The position numbers were made by a program, and so were the translations under genes. The notes under the pieces are model-generated. The model had not been told where the DNA came from, made no database searches, and saw nothing but the letters and a program-made list of their open reading frames with translations. A stretch of 64,000 bases of DNA from Zobellella endophytica. Its GTDB lineage: Bacteria; Pseudomonadota; Gammaproteobacteria; Enterobacterales; Aeromonadaceae. Location: positions 682,001-746,000 of the forward strand of contig NZ_PXYG01000001.1 in NCBI RefSeq assembly GCF_003012775.1, written 5' to 3'. Position 1 is the first letter of the stretch. Each line of letters starts with the position of its first letter. This document shows, one piece after another, positions 63,474-64,000 of this stretch.

Positions 63474-63944
63474 TCAGCGGCTGACTTCGAAACGGAACTT
63501 CAGTTGCCGCGGAATGCCGTTGTGCTCGATATCCAGCACCCAGGCCCAAAGCATGCTGGCCTCGGTACAGGCTCCGACCAGGGCCTGGCCCTGCCAGCGT
63601 CCGGGCTCCTGCTCGCTCACCAGCGCCGGCAGGGTGCCCATATACATGCTCTCGCCTTCCAGCACGCTGCGCACCACCTTCACCTGCGAGTCGGAAAAGT
63701 CGACGGCCAGCTCAAAGGGCTGTTCCGGTGCCAGGGCATCCGTCTTCATCCGGGCCCTGGCGTGCAACCCGTCCTGCAGCAGCGCACATTCATTGTGAGA
63801 TATATCACAAAAATCAACATTTTCTTTCTCTAATGCAGTGTTATCGTTGTCGTCGACGCAGGTACGCAGCCAAAAAGCCCCCGATAAAATTCCCAGCACC
63901 AACAAGATTTGCACCAGCTTGGGGCCGGTCAGACGGTCTCTCAT
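63474..63944 (-). CDS. membrane-anchored protein of unknown function
   Basis: 156 residues. There is one N-terminal membrane helix (KLVQILLVLGILSGAFWL), then a periplasmic domain with Cys residues in RTCVDD, DFCDISHNECALL and GACTEASML. The C-terminal half is beta-rich. No characterised family is recognised. It converges with the hydrolase gene, and its promoter lies toward 63960. Confidence 0.65.
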   Translation of the reverse strand: MRDRLTGPKLVQILLVLGILSGAFWLRTCVDDNDNTALEKENVDFCDISHNECALLQDGLHARARMKTDALAPEQPFELAVDFSDSQVKVVRSVLEGESMYMGTLPALVSEQEPGRWQGQALVGACTEASMLWAWVLDIEHNGIPRQLKFRFEVSR

Positions 63945-64000
63945 ACCAATTTACATCCTGAATTGCATACAATCTGCTGCCCGAGTTGATCTCGATCAAG

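Overview
The window looks like a GC-rich gammaproteobacterial chromosome. Gene content and gene order (fabHDG-acpP-fabF-pabC-mltG-tmk-holB-tatD, proQ-prc, pepN, pyrD-zapC, rlmKL-uup, rmf/fabA/lonH) and the protein sequences suggest the Aeromonadales, perhaps an Oceanimonas/Zobellella-like marine bacterium. This is inferred from family resemblance, not from a search.

Layout. 1-8.7 kb: fatty-acid synthesis operon running into folate, cell-wall, nucleotide and replication genes. 8.8-20 kb: nfeD/qmcA, a Bcr/CflA-type efflux pump behind an SdsR small RNA, LexA-controlled yebG, an ABC exporter, msrC, proQ-prc and pepN. 20-32 kb: the giant NAD-glutamate dehydrogenase, pyrD, zapC, four tandem initiator tRNA genes, rlmKL, a glutaredoxin-like gene, uup and rmf. 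32-39.3 kb: fabA, a Lon-like protease, a PAP2 phosphatase, a glycosyltransferase, a decayed Fic gene, a CapA-like protein and small ORFs.

39.5-about 47.45 kb is accessory: a filamentous (inovirus) prophage. It begins at a near-perfect dif/XerCD site (39510-39537), so the window probably contains or abuts the replication terminus. Its order resembles CTXphi (divergent repressor, replication initiator, ssDNA-binding protein, coat, terminator, adsorption protein, small membrane protein, Zot), but it also carries its own secretin, a toxin-antitoxin pair and a hairpin-rich intergenic region. A 27-residue membrane peptide is hidden between the terminator and the adsorption gene. The right boundary is uncertain.

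47.5-50.5 kb holds a UPF0303/HbpS-like gene, a Gfo/Idh/MocA oxidoreductase and a solitary tyrosine recombinase. 50.7-53.6 kb encodes a three-domain fusion: acyl carrier domain, AMP-dependent acyl ligase and PlsC-type acyltransferase.

53.9-62.6 kb is a minus-strand catabolic operon under a clear sigma-54 promoter, with a divergent AcoR-like activator and a 12-bp inverted repeat as the likely enhancer site. It encodes E1 alpha, E1 beta, a free-standing lipoyl domain, an E2 catalytic domain without lipoyl domain, a lipoate-ligase-like protein, a Tat-exported gluconate-dehydrogenase-type small subunit, a GMC flavoprotein and a secreted VOC protein. The likely logic is oxidation of an alcohol or polyol followed by acetoin-type or 2-oxoacid cleavage to acyl-CoA. 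The substrate is unknown. A dienelactone-hydrolase-family enzyme and a small membrane-anchored protein close the window.
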